A stretch of DNA of 64,000 nucleotides from JAIBAJ01 sp965284645 (GCA_965284645.1 OZ260106.1:806001-870000), one strand, 5' to 3'; shown: positions 9,722 to 18,804, counted from the stretch's first letter. A program made the numbers and translations. The notes: generated from the letters alone by a model not told the origin.

Positions 9722-11305
9722 ATGCTGAGGAAACTTTTAGTCTTTATTGGAGTGCTTTGCTGTGTTTCAACTTTGGCATCAGAAGCCAAGCAAAAGTCGT
9801 TTTGGGTGTTTGAAGACAAATCCAACGCTAATTCGATACAGGATGTTCTTTCCCAAGCCACCTTCACCCCGCGCAATAACCTGAATTTTGGCTATATCTC
9901 CCATTCGGTTTGGATAAAAATCCCTCTCGACTCTTTTCCAATCAAGGAAAACAGCAAAGTGGTCCTTAGCCACTCAGCCCTCTATTACGTAGATTTCTTC
10001 TTGGTCGAACAGGGTAGGGTAATTAAGCAAAAGCATACTGGCTTGAAACAAAAAGTGGCAACCCGAGGCGAATGGACCAACAAGTTTTACCTGGATTTGC
10101 CTCCCGGTCCCTGCTCCCATTGTTGCGTGTATATCCGTCTGCTCAACGAAGAATCCGCCCTTAAAACTTCGGTTAGCATTGTAAATCCTGCCTCGAATCC
10201 GCTTCCCTTACATTTCGAAATTCTTGTTTTCGTGGCAATCGGTAGCCTCGTTTTGGTCTTGGTTTTGTACAACCTTCTCTCCTATTACAAATTCCCTAAA
10301 ACCATCTTTCTCTTTTACGCCGCCTATATTCTTTTCTTTTTCCTGCATATAGGTGCGAACATGGGGATGTTTCATTTGGTTTTTCCCGATCTCCTCCTTC
10401 CCTATTCCACCTTCATCCGTGTGTTTTGGTCTATTCCCACCCTGGGGTTTTTTATGCTTTTTGTCTATCAACTCTTAGATTTGGATACCATTCCCCTTCT
10501 AAATCTCCGCAAGTTTTTCAGCATTGCCCAGGCCTTGCTACTATTCTTTTTGGTGGTAATCCTTGTTCCGAAAAATGCCCAACAACTACAACTTTCTGCC
10601 GCGGCTTTTTACTTGTATTATAGTTTGGTATTTATTCTCCTGGTTTATACCGGACTGGTTTCCTTTCGGCAAGGCCATAAACCGGCCTACTACTTCCTAC
10701 TTGGCCAATTTCCCTTGATGGCTGTTTTTATCTTGGTGTTGCTCCGAAATTACCATATTCTGCCCTTTATTCCCTTGATGAACTTCCTACCCGAATCCCT
10801 GTTTGTATTGGAATTGGTGGTTACCTTTATTTGTCTTGAACTTCATATAAAAAGCGAAAAACGTATCGAAGCCCTCGTGCTAAACCAGGTTGATCAGCAA
10901 ACCTTGGTAAGCGCCTATGCTGAAGAGTTAAAATTGGCCAACGAAATGGTCGACCCTGAGGTGCAGGAACATTTCGATAAATTGGTAGCCTTTGTCAAAA
11001 AACGTAAACCATTCTTATTGCCCGAATTAAAAATCGCCGATTTAGCCGTCGACCTCAACCTTAGCTCCCATCAATTATCCAAAGCCATTAACACCTGTAG
11101 TGGTATGCATTTCTTCGATTTCATAAATTCCTACCGAATCGAATATGCCAAAACCCGAATGAGCGATCCCGAAGTGCTGAAAAAGTTTACCATTGAATCC
11201 ATTGCTAAAGAAAGTGGTTTCAACAACAAAACATCCTTTAATGCATCCTTCAAAAAGTTTACCGGCAAAACACCTACCGAATTTAAAATGCAAATTCTAG
11301 GCTAG
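9722..11305 (+). CDS. 7TMR-DISM membrane sensor with AraC-type DNA-binding domain
   Basis: The 527-residue protein starts with a signal peptide (LRKLLVFIGVLCCVSTLAS). A periplasmic sensor of the 7TMR-DISMED2 type follows, about residues 25-150 (GYISHSVWIKIPL). Next come seven transmembrane helices (about 160-375), beginning EILVFVAIGSLVLVLVLYN. A short linker leads to a C-terminal AraC/HTH_18 domain (about 430-527) with paired helix-turn-helix motifs, IADLAVDLNLSSHQLSKAI and IESIAKESGFNNKTSF. The protein probably senses an extracytoplasmic ligand and binds DNA while in the inner membrane. DISM domains are known to bind carbohydrates in some relatives; the ligand here is unknown. A TTG lies two codons upstream of the chosen ATG. 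Confidence 0.87.
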   Translation: MLRKLLVFIGVLCCVSTLASEAKQKSFWVFEDKSNANSIQDVLSQATFTPRNNLNFGYISHSVWIKIPLDSFPIKENSKVVLSHSALYYVDFFLVEQGRVIKQKHTGLKQKVATRGEWTNKFYLDLPPGPCSHCCVYIRLLNEESALKTSVSIVNPASNPLPLHFEILVFVAIGSLVLVLVLYNLLSYYKFPKTIFLFYAAYILFFFLHIGANMGMFHLVFPDLLLPYSTFIRVFWSIPTLGFFMLFVYQLLDLDTIPLLNLRKFFSIAQALLLFFLVVILVPKNAQQLQLSAAAFYLYYSLVFILLVYTGLVSFRQGHKPAYYFLLGQFPLMAVFILVLLRNYHILPFIPLMNFLPESLFVLELVVTFICLELHIKSEKRIEALVLNQVDQQTLVSAYAEELKLANEMVDPEVQEHFDKLVAFVKKRKPFLLPELKIADLAVDLNLSSHQLSKAINTCSGMHFFDFINSYRIEYAKTRMSDPEVLKKFTIESIAKESGFNNKTSFNASFKKFTGKTPTEFKMQILG

Positions 11306-11584
11306 TCCCCCTGCTTTTTTTCTACCAATTTTAATCGCGTTTTCCTCCTTTTTTCCCAAATCGCTTGTCTTTTAGTAAGAATAAAGGGTTTATAGGCTTG
11401 GTTTGAGCTAAATCTTGCATCTTTCTAATTGACTGATTTAAAGCACATTAGGCTATCATTCGCCAAAGCAAACTCTTCCTTTTCCGTCAAACTTTATAAA
11501 GGTTTACAAGGCTGTAAGGCTTATTCAGAAAGGGCTTCGGCACGGGGTCTAACTTTGTCTCAAGAACTTTTTAAAATTTCAAAA

Positions 11585-13051
11585 ATGAAAAAACTATTTA
11601 CAATGCTTTCCTTCGCCTGCATGGCTTCGCTGGCGTTGGCACAATCCTGGACAGCCGTTAACAACAACCTTCCGGCACTCAATGCCCGAGGTTTGGCAAA
11701 AATCGGAGATACACTATTGGTTGGTATACAAGGTGGAGGCGTGTATTATACGGTCGACAACGGTGATACTTGGCAAGCCCACTTCACATCCGCCTATGTA
11801 CAAAACACGGATATGAATAAATTCTATGGCTCTAAAGCCTCTGCCGGCGATGATTCATACTTCTTTGTACTTGGCATTGGTAATGTGCAATACTATGAAC
11901 AAAACAATGGCTTCTACAGTGTCAACAACCTTACTTCACAACTTAGCGACAATTATATTTTAAGCTACGATAAATCCGAAAATCCAGGCACCCATTTCTT
12001 TGGCACCTTGGGCGGACTATTCTCCTTTGGCGATGGAGCTGGCGATCCGATGGTTACGGCTACCGGTTTGGAAGGAGATGCAGCCGTGGTTTATTCGGTG
12101 TTCGATAACGATAACTCCCAAGTAATCGCTGGCACTATGGCCGGCTTGTATATTTCAAACGACAATGGTGCAAGCTTTACCATAGACCAAACCACCATTC
12201 CCGCTACAACACGCGTAAACGAAGTTGCCATCTTTACCCTAACAAGCAATGGGGTTTATTTCCTTCAACAACAAGGTCCGGCTTTTCTGCCTCTTGTTCA
12301 AAGTGGCGATTATCGCTGCTACTACTGGGATATGACCGGTACAGGAAATGCCGTAATGTTTGGCGACAATGTTGGAACGCTTTTGGATGGCTCGTTCAAC
12401 ACTACTGCATTCGACCTTACCGGGGTGTCGGGTGGCCCTATCGTAGGAACGGTAATTATGGGTGAATACACTTTTGTATGTACAGAAACCGGTGGTGTGT
12501 TCCGCTACGGTGCCAATGTTGCTCCTGAAGCCCCAGTTGCCCCTTCAAACCTTACTGCAACGGTATTTAAAACCCAATCCAACTATGTGGAACTTAGCTG
12601 GACCGATAATTCGGCCAACGAAGATGGTTTCATCATAGATCGTAGCACGGATGGACAAAGCTTCCTTTCCATTGATACCGTAGCCGCCGATGTGGTTAGT
12701 TTCCAAGACAATGCACTTGCTCCGCTTACCACTTACTACTACCGTGTGTTGGCCTACAATACGGTTGGAAATTCAACGGCTTCGAATACAGTAGAAATCA
12801 CCACCGATGCAAGCGTTGGAATCGCCGAAAATTCCAAAAAGCAACTGCGCCTTTTCCCAAATCCGGCCAAAGAGGTATTAACCATCAATACTACTGAAAC
12901 CGTACAAGTTAAGGTTACCGAACTGAGTGGCCGTGTGCTTATGGCGGGCGAGCTTTCTGCCACCAACAATACCCTAAATATTTCTGCCCTACAGAACGGA
13001 ATGTACCTTGTTCATTTAAACGGACAAACCCTGCGTTTTGTAAAACAATAA
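11585..13051 (+). CDS. Secreted beta-propeller/FN3 protein with T9SS sorting domain
   Basis: The 488-residue precursor has a signal peptide (MKKLFTMLSFACMASLALAQ). An N-terminal region of about 330 residues with sialidase/BNR-like phrases (DNGDTWQAHF, NDNGASFT) probably folds as a beta-propeller. A fibronectin type III domain (about 345-435: VAPSNLTATVF, VELSWTDNSANEDGF, TYYYRVLAYN) follows. The C-terminal 75 residues (LRLFPNPAKEVLTI, GMYLVHLNGQTLRFVKQ) are a type A T9SS sorting domain. It should be exported by T9SS. No catalytic motif is seen, so an adhesive or binding role is likely. The open frame extends 52 codons upstream, but the ATG at 11585 begins the signal peptide. Confidence 0.88.
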   Translation: MKKLFTMLSFACMASLALAQSWTAVNNNLPALNARGLAKIGDTLLVGIQGGGVYYTVDNGDTWQAHFTSAYVQNTDMNKFYGSKASAGDDSYFFVLGIGNVQYYEQNNGFYSVNNLTSQLSDNYILSYDKSENPGTHFFGTLGGLFSFGDGAGDPMVTATGLEGDAAVVYSVFDNDNSQVIAGTMAGLYISNDNGASFTIDQTTIPATTRVNEVAIFTLTSNGVYFLQQQGPAFLPLVQSGDYRCYYWDMTGTGNAVMFGDNVGTLLDGSFNTTAFDLTGVSGGPIVGTVIMGEYTFVCTETGGVFRYGANVAPEAPVAPSNLTATVFKTQSNYVELSWTDNSANEDGFIIDRSTDGQSFLSIDTVAADVVSFQDNALAPLTTYYYRVLAYNTVGNSTASNTVEITTDASVGIAENSKKQLRLFPNPAKEVLTINTTETVQVKVTELSGRVLMAGELSATNNTLNISALQNGMYLVHLNGQTLRFVKQ

Positions 13052-13060
13052 AAAACCTTA

Positions 13061-13098
13061 GGGCTTCCGGAATAAACAACTTTCGGAAGCCCTTCTTT
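13061..13098 (+). terminator. Intrinsic terminator
   Basis: GGGCTTCCG at 13061-13069 pairs perfectly with CGGAAGCCC at 13084-13092 and is followed by TTCTTTT. It lies 10 bp after the T9SS cargo gene. Confidence 0.85.
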
Positions 13099-13132
13099 TA
13101 AAACATAAAAACCCTCAACCTCTTTTACTTTT

Positions 13133-13741
13133 ATGTTAACTCAAAAACAACTCGTTTTCAAGCTTAAACTCTTGTTGGCCCTCCTTGCCCTCCAATTGTA
13201 TGGCTGTAAAAAATCAACCGACCTTGATGCGGTAATCGAACAAGGAACATGGAACTTAGATGTGTTCCAGATTACCTCCGAAAAAATGGATGGATTTATT
13301 CCCACCGGCCAACCCCTCATAAATAGGATCGAAAACCTAGGCCAATGGTATATTGCCGATACGGCCTTTACCTATTCTATTAATTCGTCTGGCCCACTAA
13401 GCTATGAGGGATTATACATGAAAGCCATTGTCAGTGAAGCAAACTTCAATAAGTACTACTACCTAAACGATATTGCCTACCTCCAAGGCGATAAACTACG
13501 CCAAACTGAAATTTCGGTAAGTCGCGACCCCTCCGGTGCGGCCTTACAAAACTGGTTTAATGTAAGGAGGGAGCTATTAAATTCCCCTGGTTATACCCCT
13601 ACTTACGCCTATTTCACCAGTCTTACCGATGGCCCATACGACAATTACCAAGTGCTTTTTAGAAAACTTTCCAAAAACAAGTATTTAATTGTCTTTAACT
13701 CCCGCGAAAACGTCGAATACAGATTAGAAATCAGTAGATAA
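13133..13741 (+). CDS. Lipoprotein of unknown function
   Basis: The 202-residue protein has a lipoprotein signal with lipobox LYGC (Cys25) followed by KKS, so it should be lipidated and sit in the envelope. The mature part (GTWNLDVFQITSEKMDG; later YRLEISR) looks like a small beta-rich lipocalin-like fold, but I do not recognise the family. It ends 7 bp before the next gene, which encodes an outer membrane beta-barrel-like protein, so the two probably form an operon and act together at the outer membrane. Confidence 0.75.
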   Translation: MLTQKQLVFKLKLLLALLALQLYGCKKSTDLDAVIEQGTWNLDVFQITSEKMDGFIPTGQPLINRIENLGQWYIADTAFTYSINSSGPLSYEGLYMKAIVSEANFNKYYYLNDIAYLQGDKLRQTEISVSRDPSGAALQNWFNVRRELLNSPGYTPTYAYFTSLTDGPYDNYQVLFRKLSKNKYLIVFNSRENVEYRLEISR

Positions 13742-13748
13742 AATCCTT

Positions 13749-14594
13749 ATGCGCCCCTTCATTCTTTCCCTCCTAACCCTTTGCCTACTATACTCTGAAG
13801 CCAAATCCCAATATCTTGGTGAAGATTTTTATGCCCTAGCTCCCAGAATTCGGTTTGTAAGTTCCAGTATTAGTCCAACCGGCAATTTTACCATCAACGA
13901 CTCTTACAATTCCTATGTGTTTCAACCATTTGTATTTTACAACTCCGACCGTAAGGTTATCCATGAGTCTGTTTTCGCCATCTCGTCCATTATAAATTTG
14001 GCACAGCCCGCTTTAAAAGGAAATTATTACCGCAAACCGGGTCATCGCCTTACCCAAAATTACAACCGTACGGGCAACGATCTCAACTTGATAACTTTGC
14101 GGTTGATTGCACACTTAAATAAGAATTCGGATTTCAAGTTTGGACTAGGTATCGATTTGGAATGGAATGTGGAAGGTGTTCGCCTACCCAGTTATGATTC
14201 AAACACCGATAGGGACAATTTTGAATCGAAGTATGGCGGAAACGGCTTTGGATCAGGCGTTTACAAAAGTAGAGGAAGGTTTTACGTTGGACCAGCGGCC
14301 GGAATTACCCACTTTTTAGCCAACGACCGCTTTACCTATTCTTTGGTGGGCTCGGTAGGCTCTTACAGTGGTGGTTTTATGGCGATTTCCAAATTTACCC
14401 TCACCTACGCCTTGAGCAAACGGTTTGCTGTGCAAGGATTTATTGGTTACCGCTTCAAAAGTTTTAAGGAAAAGGAGATGTATGCAAAAGAGTACGATCG
14501 CAATTACACCCTCCCATCGGTAAAAGTTCATACCCTCGATGGCGGTTTTAGCCTGCTTTTCCGGTTCAACAGGTTTGGCGGTTTGGGCAAATAG
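13749..14594 (+). CDS. Outer membrane beta-barrel-like protein
   Basis: The 281-residue protein has a signal peptide (MRPFILSLLTLCLLYSEAKSQ) and a run of alternating hydrophobic and polar strands ending in aromatic or hydrophobic residues (FKFGLGIDLEWNVEG, RFYVGPAAGITHFL, RFAVQGFIGYRFKSF, GGFSLLFRFNRF). This is the pattern of an outer membrane beta-barrel of roughly 10-12 strands. No specific family is recognised. It follows the lipoprotein gene by 7 bp and is probably co-transcribed. Repeat copy b starts 20 bp after its stop codon. Confidence 0.72.
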   Translation: MRPFILSLLTLCLLYSEAKSQYLGEDFYALAPRIRFVSSSISPTGNFTINDSYNSYVFQPFVFYNSDRKVIHESVFAISSIINLAQPALKGNYYRKPGHRLTQNYNRTGNDLNLITLRLIAHLNKNSDFKFGLGIDLEWNVEGVRLPSYDSNTDRDNFESKYGGNGFGSGVYKSRGRFYVGPAAGITHFLANDRFTYSLVGSVGSYSGGFMAISKFTLTYALSKRFAVQGFIGYRFKSFKEKEMYAKEYDRNYTLPSVKVHTLDGGFSLLFRFNRFGGLGK

Positions 14595-14614
14595 CCTTTT
14601 ATTTTTTATTTTTA

Positions 14615-14775
14615 GGCGGGTCCCATTCGCCCAAAACCAGTCTACCCTGAACTTTCAATTGGTGCCCGGCGAATGGTCGGGCTATTCGTTTCTAGTCCTC
14701 GCCATGCCTCCGCGAAGCTCCGTCATGGCTGTGGGCTATCCACTTCTATCCCTACCCGATGCCCTTCGAAGGGAG
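14615..14775 (+). repeat. GGCGGG hairpin element, copy b
   Basis: It starts GGCGGGTCCC 20 bp after the barrel gene and lies in the same orientation. The first stem is perfect: CCATTCGCC (14623-14631) with GGCGAATGG (14668-14676). The second stem GCCATG/CATGGC (14701-14706, 14724-14729) is perfect too. The conserved blocks are GGTCGGGCTATTC, TAGTCCTCG, CTGTGGG and CTATCCCTACCCGA. A terminal palindrome CCCTTCGAAGGG lies at 14762-14773. Confidence 0.85.
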
Positions 14776-14789
14776 TGTACAAATAAACC

Positions 14790-14905
14790 TTTGCTACTTC
14801 TACTTCTATTTTCTCACTTCTATTTTCTATTTCTCTCTCTCACTTCTATTTTCTATTTCCTAACTTCTCTTTCCCAATTTAATTCCCCTCCCCTACTCCA
14901 TTTAA
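14790..14905 (+). repeat. Polypyrimidine tract
   Basis: About 115 bases are almost entirely C and T on the plus strand, with the phrase ACTTCTATTTTCTATTT repeated. It fills the gap between repeat copy b and the aquaporin gene. The same phrase type recurs beside the inverted repeat arms at 31240 and 32400. Confidence 0.7.
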
Positions 14906-14942
14906 TTTAAAAAAACTTATCATTGGGCTTTTAAGTTAAACC

Positions 14943-15611
14943 ATGCGTATTATCCCATTCCGCGAATTATTGGCCGAATTTCTTGGTATTTTCATTATTG
15001 TTTTCTTTGGTACTGGAGCTGTTTTGGTGATGCAAAATGGCAGTGCGGTTACCCACCAAGGTATAAGCCTGGTGTTTGGCTTGGCTGTTTCAATTGCCAT
15101 TATCTGCTTTGCGGGAGTGAGTGAAGCACACTTCAACCCGGCTGTAACACTTTCGGCGGTTATTGCCCATCGTTTCCCAAAAGAAAAAGCCTTTCAATAC
15201 ATTCTTATGCAAGTGGGCGGGGCCTTTGCTGCAAGTTTCTCCCTGAAATGTTTATTTGAAAATTCTTTTTGTTTGGGCGCTACCCTACCCACCGCCGGAA
15301 TCGAAAAATCATTTTTCCTCGAATTTGTAATGACCTTTGTTCTCATTTTTGCAGCCGGTCGTGCTGGTAAATTGCAACAGTCGGGTGCGTTTATTACCGG
15401 CTTGGTTGCAGGAGCGGTTGTGGCTATCGAAGCTGTTTTTGGTGGTCCTTTAAGCGGCGCTTCTATGAATCCGGCGCGCTCATTAGCTCCAGCCCTTTTA
15501 TCAGGATGCACCGATGGTCTTTGGCTGTATATGCTGGCTCCAACCTTGGGTGCCTTAGCTGCCTTTCTTTTGGGTAACCTAATCGACAAACAAGCGAATG
15601 CTCATTCGTAA
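14943..15611 (+). CDS. Aquaporin (MIP family channel)
   Basis: This 222-residue integral membrane protein has six transmembrane helices and the two family half-helix motifs, HFNPAV (Asn65-Pro-Ala67) and SMNPARS (Asn176-Pro-Ala178-Arg179). The Arg after the second NPA is the selectivity-filter residue. MIP channels carry water, or glycerol and other small solutes. Whether this one is a water channel or a glycerol facilitator is not certain, but the short loop E and the lack of the usual glycerol-facilitator Asp after NPAR favour water or small solutes. The gene stands alone and starts at an ATG. Confidence 0.93.
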   Translation: MRIIPFRELLAEFLGIFIIVFFGTGAVLVMQNGSAVTHQGISLVFGLAVSIAIICFAGVSEAHFNPAVTLSAVIAHRFPKEKAFQYILMQVGGAFAASFSLKCLFENSFCLGATLPTAGIEKSFFLEFVMTFVLIFAAGRAGKLQQSGAFITGLVAGAVVAIEAVFGGPLSGASMNPARSLAPALLSGCTDGLWLYMLAPTLGALAAFLLGNLIDKQANAHS

Positions 15612-15687
15612 TTTCATTTTATCGACCATTGTAAAACCGTAAAATCTCCCTTCAAACAAAGAGCATTCGTTAAGCTTATTATACTTT

Positions 15688-15804
15688 AAACCCAGATTAC
15701 GCATTAGAAATGCATAAACGATTAACCAGGTGTAAATCAATTTGTATAGCCAAATTGATAACAACTGCTATCCCGAAATTTCTTCGGGAGGGGTAAACCC
15801 AACT
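15688..15804 (+). repeat. Palindromic element bounded by AACCCAGATTACG and GGGTAAACCCAAC
   Basis: This is a degenerate copy of the element at 31406-31508, with the same ends and order. The central palindrome, ATTAACCAGGTGTAAATC facing GATAACAACTGCTAT, has decayed, and an extra CCCGAAATTTCTTCGGG hairpin is present. The rest of 15612-15990 shows no gene. A short open frame that crosses the repeat reads the same way in both copies but is not credible as a gene. Confidence 0.7.
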
Positions 15805-15990
15805 TAATCAAGTAGTTCGGATTAATAAATCCTCCTATTAATTAATTTGGGTTAAACAAGCACATCTGAGAATCCTTTTGCGACAAGGGATCCAGAGCCT
15901 ATCTTATAACAAAGTACATAATAATGTTTCAGGCACCAACCAAACACCTAGCTCATTTTTAAAGCAAAACGCATCTAAGGATGGCAGAAT

Positions 15991-16872
15991 CTACTTTTTA
16001 ACAAAAATGTAAATCTGACTGCTGCAAGTGCCCTTATGCAGAAGGGCTTTTATGTTTGAAACAAGGCCAATGTAAAATGCTTTCACAATATTGCCACCAT
16101 TTTTATATTTCTCGCTCAACATCGAAACATAAAAAGAATCAAACCACATGGGCAAGGTTTCCTTCAATTCAAAACCGTAACGCTTGCACAATTGCATCAT
16201 AGTATCGGGCGAAAAATGCCAAATATGGCGAGGCACATCATAAGCCGCCCAATGCGCTTGGTAATGTTGGGCATCATACGAAGTATAGTTTGGTACAGCA
16301 ATAACTAAAATTCCATTTTTATCCAAAAGTTCATAGTACGAACTCAAATAATAATCCAAGCGGTGCACATGTTCCAACACGTGCCACATAGTGATTATAC
16401 CCAAGGTGCCTTTTTCACAATTGGCTTTTTCAAAAGATTCGTTGGGCACAAAACCATACTTGGCGCTAACCAAATCACGGGCCGTTTCATTTGGCTCAAC
16501 CCCTTGTACCGTCCAACCCGAATTTTTACAAGTTCCAACAAAATCGCCTGTACCACAACCTACATCCAGAATTGACTTTCTCGGAGCAAGTGCATTTACC
16601 ATTTCCACCTTACGACCAATCGTATAGGATTTCACCATTTGGTAAAGTTTATTGATGATACCATCTTTTGTATCAGAATGCGAAACATAATCCTGGCTTT
16701 CGTAATACGGACCAATTTCCTCTTCACCTGGTCTAGGATTGGTCAACACCAAACCACAACCATTGCATTGCACTAAAAAAAAATCCTCCTTACTGATCGA
16801 CCAATCCTTAACCTTCATAAAAGGTTTAAATTCATTGTGACTACAGATGGGACAGTTGCTTAATTTTTCCAT
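15991..16872 (-). CDS. Zinc-ribbon class I SAM-dependent methyltransferase
   Basis: The 293-residue protein has an N-terminal zinc ribbon (Cys7-x2-Cys10, Cys36-x2-Cys39). A Methyltransf_23-type domain follows, with SAM motif I ILDVGCGTGDF (101-111) and MWHVLEHVHRLDYYL at the motif II/III position. Later PRHIWHFSPDTM is typical of this group, which often acts on sugars or lipids of surface polysaccharides. The substrate here is unknown. The gene is just downstream of mnmG on the same strand, with a 36-bp gap that contains a parS-like palindrome. Confidence 0.85.
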   Translation of the reverse strand: MEKLSNCPICSHNEFKPFMKVKDWSISKEDFFLVQCNGCGLVLTNPRPGEEEIGPYYESQDYVSHSDTKDGIINKLYQMVKSYTIGRKVEMVNALAPRKSILDVGCGTGDFVGTCKNSGWTVQGVEPNETARDLVSAKYGFVPNESFEKANCEKGTLGIITMWHVLEHVHRLDYYLSSYYELLDKNGILVIAVPNYTSYDAQHYQAHWAAYDVPRHIWHFSPDTMMQLCKRYGFELKETLPMWFDSFYVSMLSEKYKNGGNIVKAFYIGLVSNIKALLHKGTCSSQIYIFVKK

Positions 16873-16883
16873 TACCTAAAAAA

Positions 16884-16899
16884 TGTTCCACGTGGAACG
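16884..16899. promoter_or_regulatory. parS-like palindrome (TGTTCCACGTGGAACG)
   Basis: This 16-bp near-perfect palindrome matches the ParB-binding parS consensus, whose core is TTCACGTGAA-like; here the core is GTTCCACGTGGAAC. It lies between mnmG and the methyltransferase gene. No parA or parB gene is in the window. Confidence 0.7.
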
Positions 16900-16908
16900 A
16901 TGTAAATT

Positions 16909-18780
16909 TTATCGACCTAAATGAACCAACAAAACAGATATATCGCTAGGACTAACACCCGAAATACGACTGGCTTGTCCAACCGTTCTTGGTTTAATTC
17001 TACTCAATTTCTGACGGGCTTCTGTACTCAACGAAACCAATCCGTTGTAATCGAAAGTGTCGTGCAATTCTATTCCATCAAAACGATTCAACTTGTTGGC
17101 CATTTCCTCTTCTTTATGAATATATCCCTCGTACTTCATACTTACTTCAGCTGAGGTAAAATACGATTCAGCTTGTTCACCAAAGCGGTTATATAGATCA
17201 GAAACCGCAGGTAAAACATCCTTTAACCAATCAATGGAAATTTCGGGACGGGACAAAATGGAAACCAATTTTACTTTATGCGGAATAGGGGAGGAGCTCA
17301 CCGTGGCTAAAGCTTGGTTCAATTCATCAGGTCCTACACTTGTATTCTTAAAAAACTTGACAATTGAATCTGTTCCGGCATTTTTATCCTTTACACCATT
17401 CATCCGCGTTTCTTTGGCCAATCCTAAGGCAAATCCCAACGGAGTTAAGCGAACATCGGCATTGTCTTGTCTCAACAAGGTTCTAAACTCCGCTCTTGAA
17501 GTAAACATACGGTAAGGTTCTTCGGTGCCTTTTGTCACCAAATCATCAATCAATACACCAATATAAGCTTCGGAACGTTTCAGAATAACTTTCTCCAATC
17601 CATGCACCTTTTGGTGGGCATTGATACCAGCCATAAGTCCTTGACAAGCCGCCTCTTCATATCCGGTAGTACCATTAATTTGTCCGGCGAAATACAGATT
17701 CTCCACCAGTTTGGTTTCCAAGGTCAACTGCAATTGAGTAGGAGGGAAGTAGTCGTATTCAATGGCATAACCAGGCCTGAACATCTTCACCTTTTCAAAC
17801 CCTTTCACTTTACGAAGGGCCGCATATTGCACGTCCTCCGGCAAAGAGGTACTAAAACCGTTTACATAGATTTCAACTGTATTCCAGCCTTCCGGTTCAA
17901 CAAAGAGCTGATGCTGATTTTTGTCCGAAAAACGATCAATTTTATCTTCGATACTTGGACAATACCTGGGTCCAATACCTTGAATACGTCCGGAGAACAT
18001 TGGACTTTTATCAAAGCCGGTTCTTAATATATCATGTACTTCATCGGATGTATAAGTTAACCAACAAGGTACTTGTTTTCCCAATCGTTGCGTATCGGTA
18101 TAGGAGAACTTTTCAGGTTTTTCATCGCCTGGTTGCAAAGTCATAACGGAATAATCGAGCGAACGGCCATCCACACGGGGAGGGGTACCAGTTTTCATCC
18201 GTCCGGCTTCAAAACCCAAAGCCACCAATTGCTCGGTGATACCCGTAGAAGCCTTCTCTGCAGCCCTTCCTCCACCAAAATTCTTTTCTCCAATATGAAT
18301 TATCCCGTTCAAGAAGGTTCCATTGGTTAAAACAACAGCTTTCCCCTTGATTTCCAATCCCATACCTGTAACAATGCCACCAACTTTTCCATCTTTCACT
18401 AGCAAACCCGACACCATATCTTGCCAAAAATCGAGATTAGGTGTTTCCTCCAACATGCGTCGCCATTCTGCAGCAAAAAGCATACGATCGTTTTGTGTAC
18501 GCGGACTCCACATGGCAGGACCTTTGCTTCGGTTCAGCATCTTAAACTGTATTGCCGATAAGTCACTCACTATACCGGAATAACCACCTAAAGCGTCAAT
18601 CTCCCGAACAATCTGTCCTTTTGCAATACCACCCATAGCCGGATTACAACTCATTTGAGCAATGGTTTGCATATTCATCGTAACCAGCAAGGTTTTGCTA
18701 CCCATATTGGCGGCAGCGGCAGCGGCTTCACAACCTGCGTGACCAGCACCTACAACTATAACATCGTATTCTTGAAACAT
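16909..18780 (-). CDS. mnmG: tRNA uridine-5-carboxymethylaminomethyl(34) synthase MnmG
   Basis: The 623-residue protein is full length for MnmG (GidA). The FAD-binding Rossmann motif VVGAGHAGCEAA is at residues 10-21. Family signatures include MSCNPAMGGIAKGQIVREID, GTFLNGIIHIGEKNFGGGRAAE, RMKTGTPPRVDGRS and YDYFPPTQL. C-terminal motifs TSRAEFRTLLRQDNADVRL and QASRISGVSPSDISVLLVHL complete the protein. With MnmE it installs the cmnm5 group on U34 of certain tRNAs, using methylene-THF and FAD. In many bacteria the gene sits near oriC. Here it is bracketed by two parS-like sites and lies 4 kb from the DnaA-box cluster. Confidence 0.98.
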   Translation of the reverse strand: MFQEYDVIVVGAGHAGCEAAAAAANMGSKTLLVTMNMQTIAQMSCNPAMGGIAKGQIVREIDALGGYSGIVSDLSAIQFKMLNRSKGPAMWSPRTQNDRMLFAAEWRRMLEETPNLDFWQDMVSGLLVKDGKVGGIVTGMGLEIKGKAVVLTNGTFLNGIIHIGEKNFGGGRAAEKASTGITEQLVALGFEAGRMKTGTPPRVDGRSLDYSVMTLQPGDEKPEKFSYTDTQRLGKQVPCWLTYTSDEVHDILRTGFDKSPMFSGRIQGIGPRYCPSIEDKIDRFSDKNQHQLFVEPEGWNTVEIYVNGFSTSLPEDVQYAALRKVKGFEKVKMFRPGYAIEYDYFPPTQLQLTLETKLVENLYFAGQINGTTGYEEAACQGLMAGINAHQKVHGLEKVILKRSEAYIGVLIDDLVTKGTEEPYRMFTSRAEFRTLLRQDNADVRLTPLGFALGLAKETRMNGVKDKNAGTDSIVKFFKNTSVGPDELNQALATVSSSPIPHKVKLVSILSRPEISIDWLKDVLPAVSDLYNRFGEQAESYFTSAEVSMKYEGYIHKEEEMANKLNRFDGIELHDTFDYNGLVSLSTEARQKLSRIKPRTVGQASRISGVSPSDISVLLVHLGR

Positions 18781-18788
18781 AGCAAAAA

Positions 18789-18804
18789 TGTTCCCCGTGG
18801 AACA
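18789..18804. promoter_or_regulatory. parS-like palindrome (TGTTCCCCGTGGAACA)
   Basis: This is a second 16-bp parS-like site, with one imperfect base pair near the centre, 8 bp upstream of the mnmG start codon. Its outer arms TGTTCC/GGAACA are perfect. It could also affect mnmG transcription. Confidence 0.65.

Noticed and set aside
15579..15764. Short conserved-looking frame, also at 31323-31505
   Set aside because: The likeness follows from the shared palindromic DNA element. There is no start or promoter evidence.
15612..15990. tRNA gene in the longer gaps
   Set aside because: No cloverleaf with GTTCNANNC and an acceptor stem was found in this or other gaps by eye.
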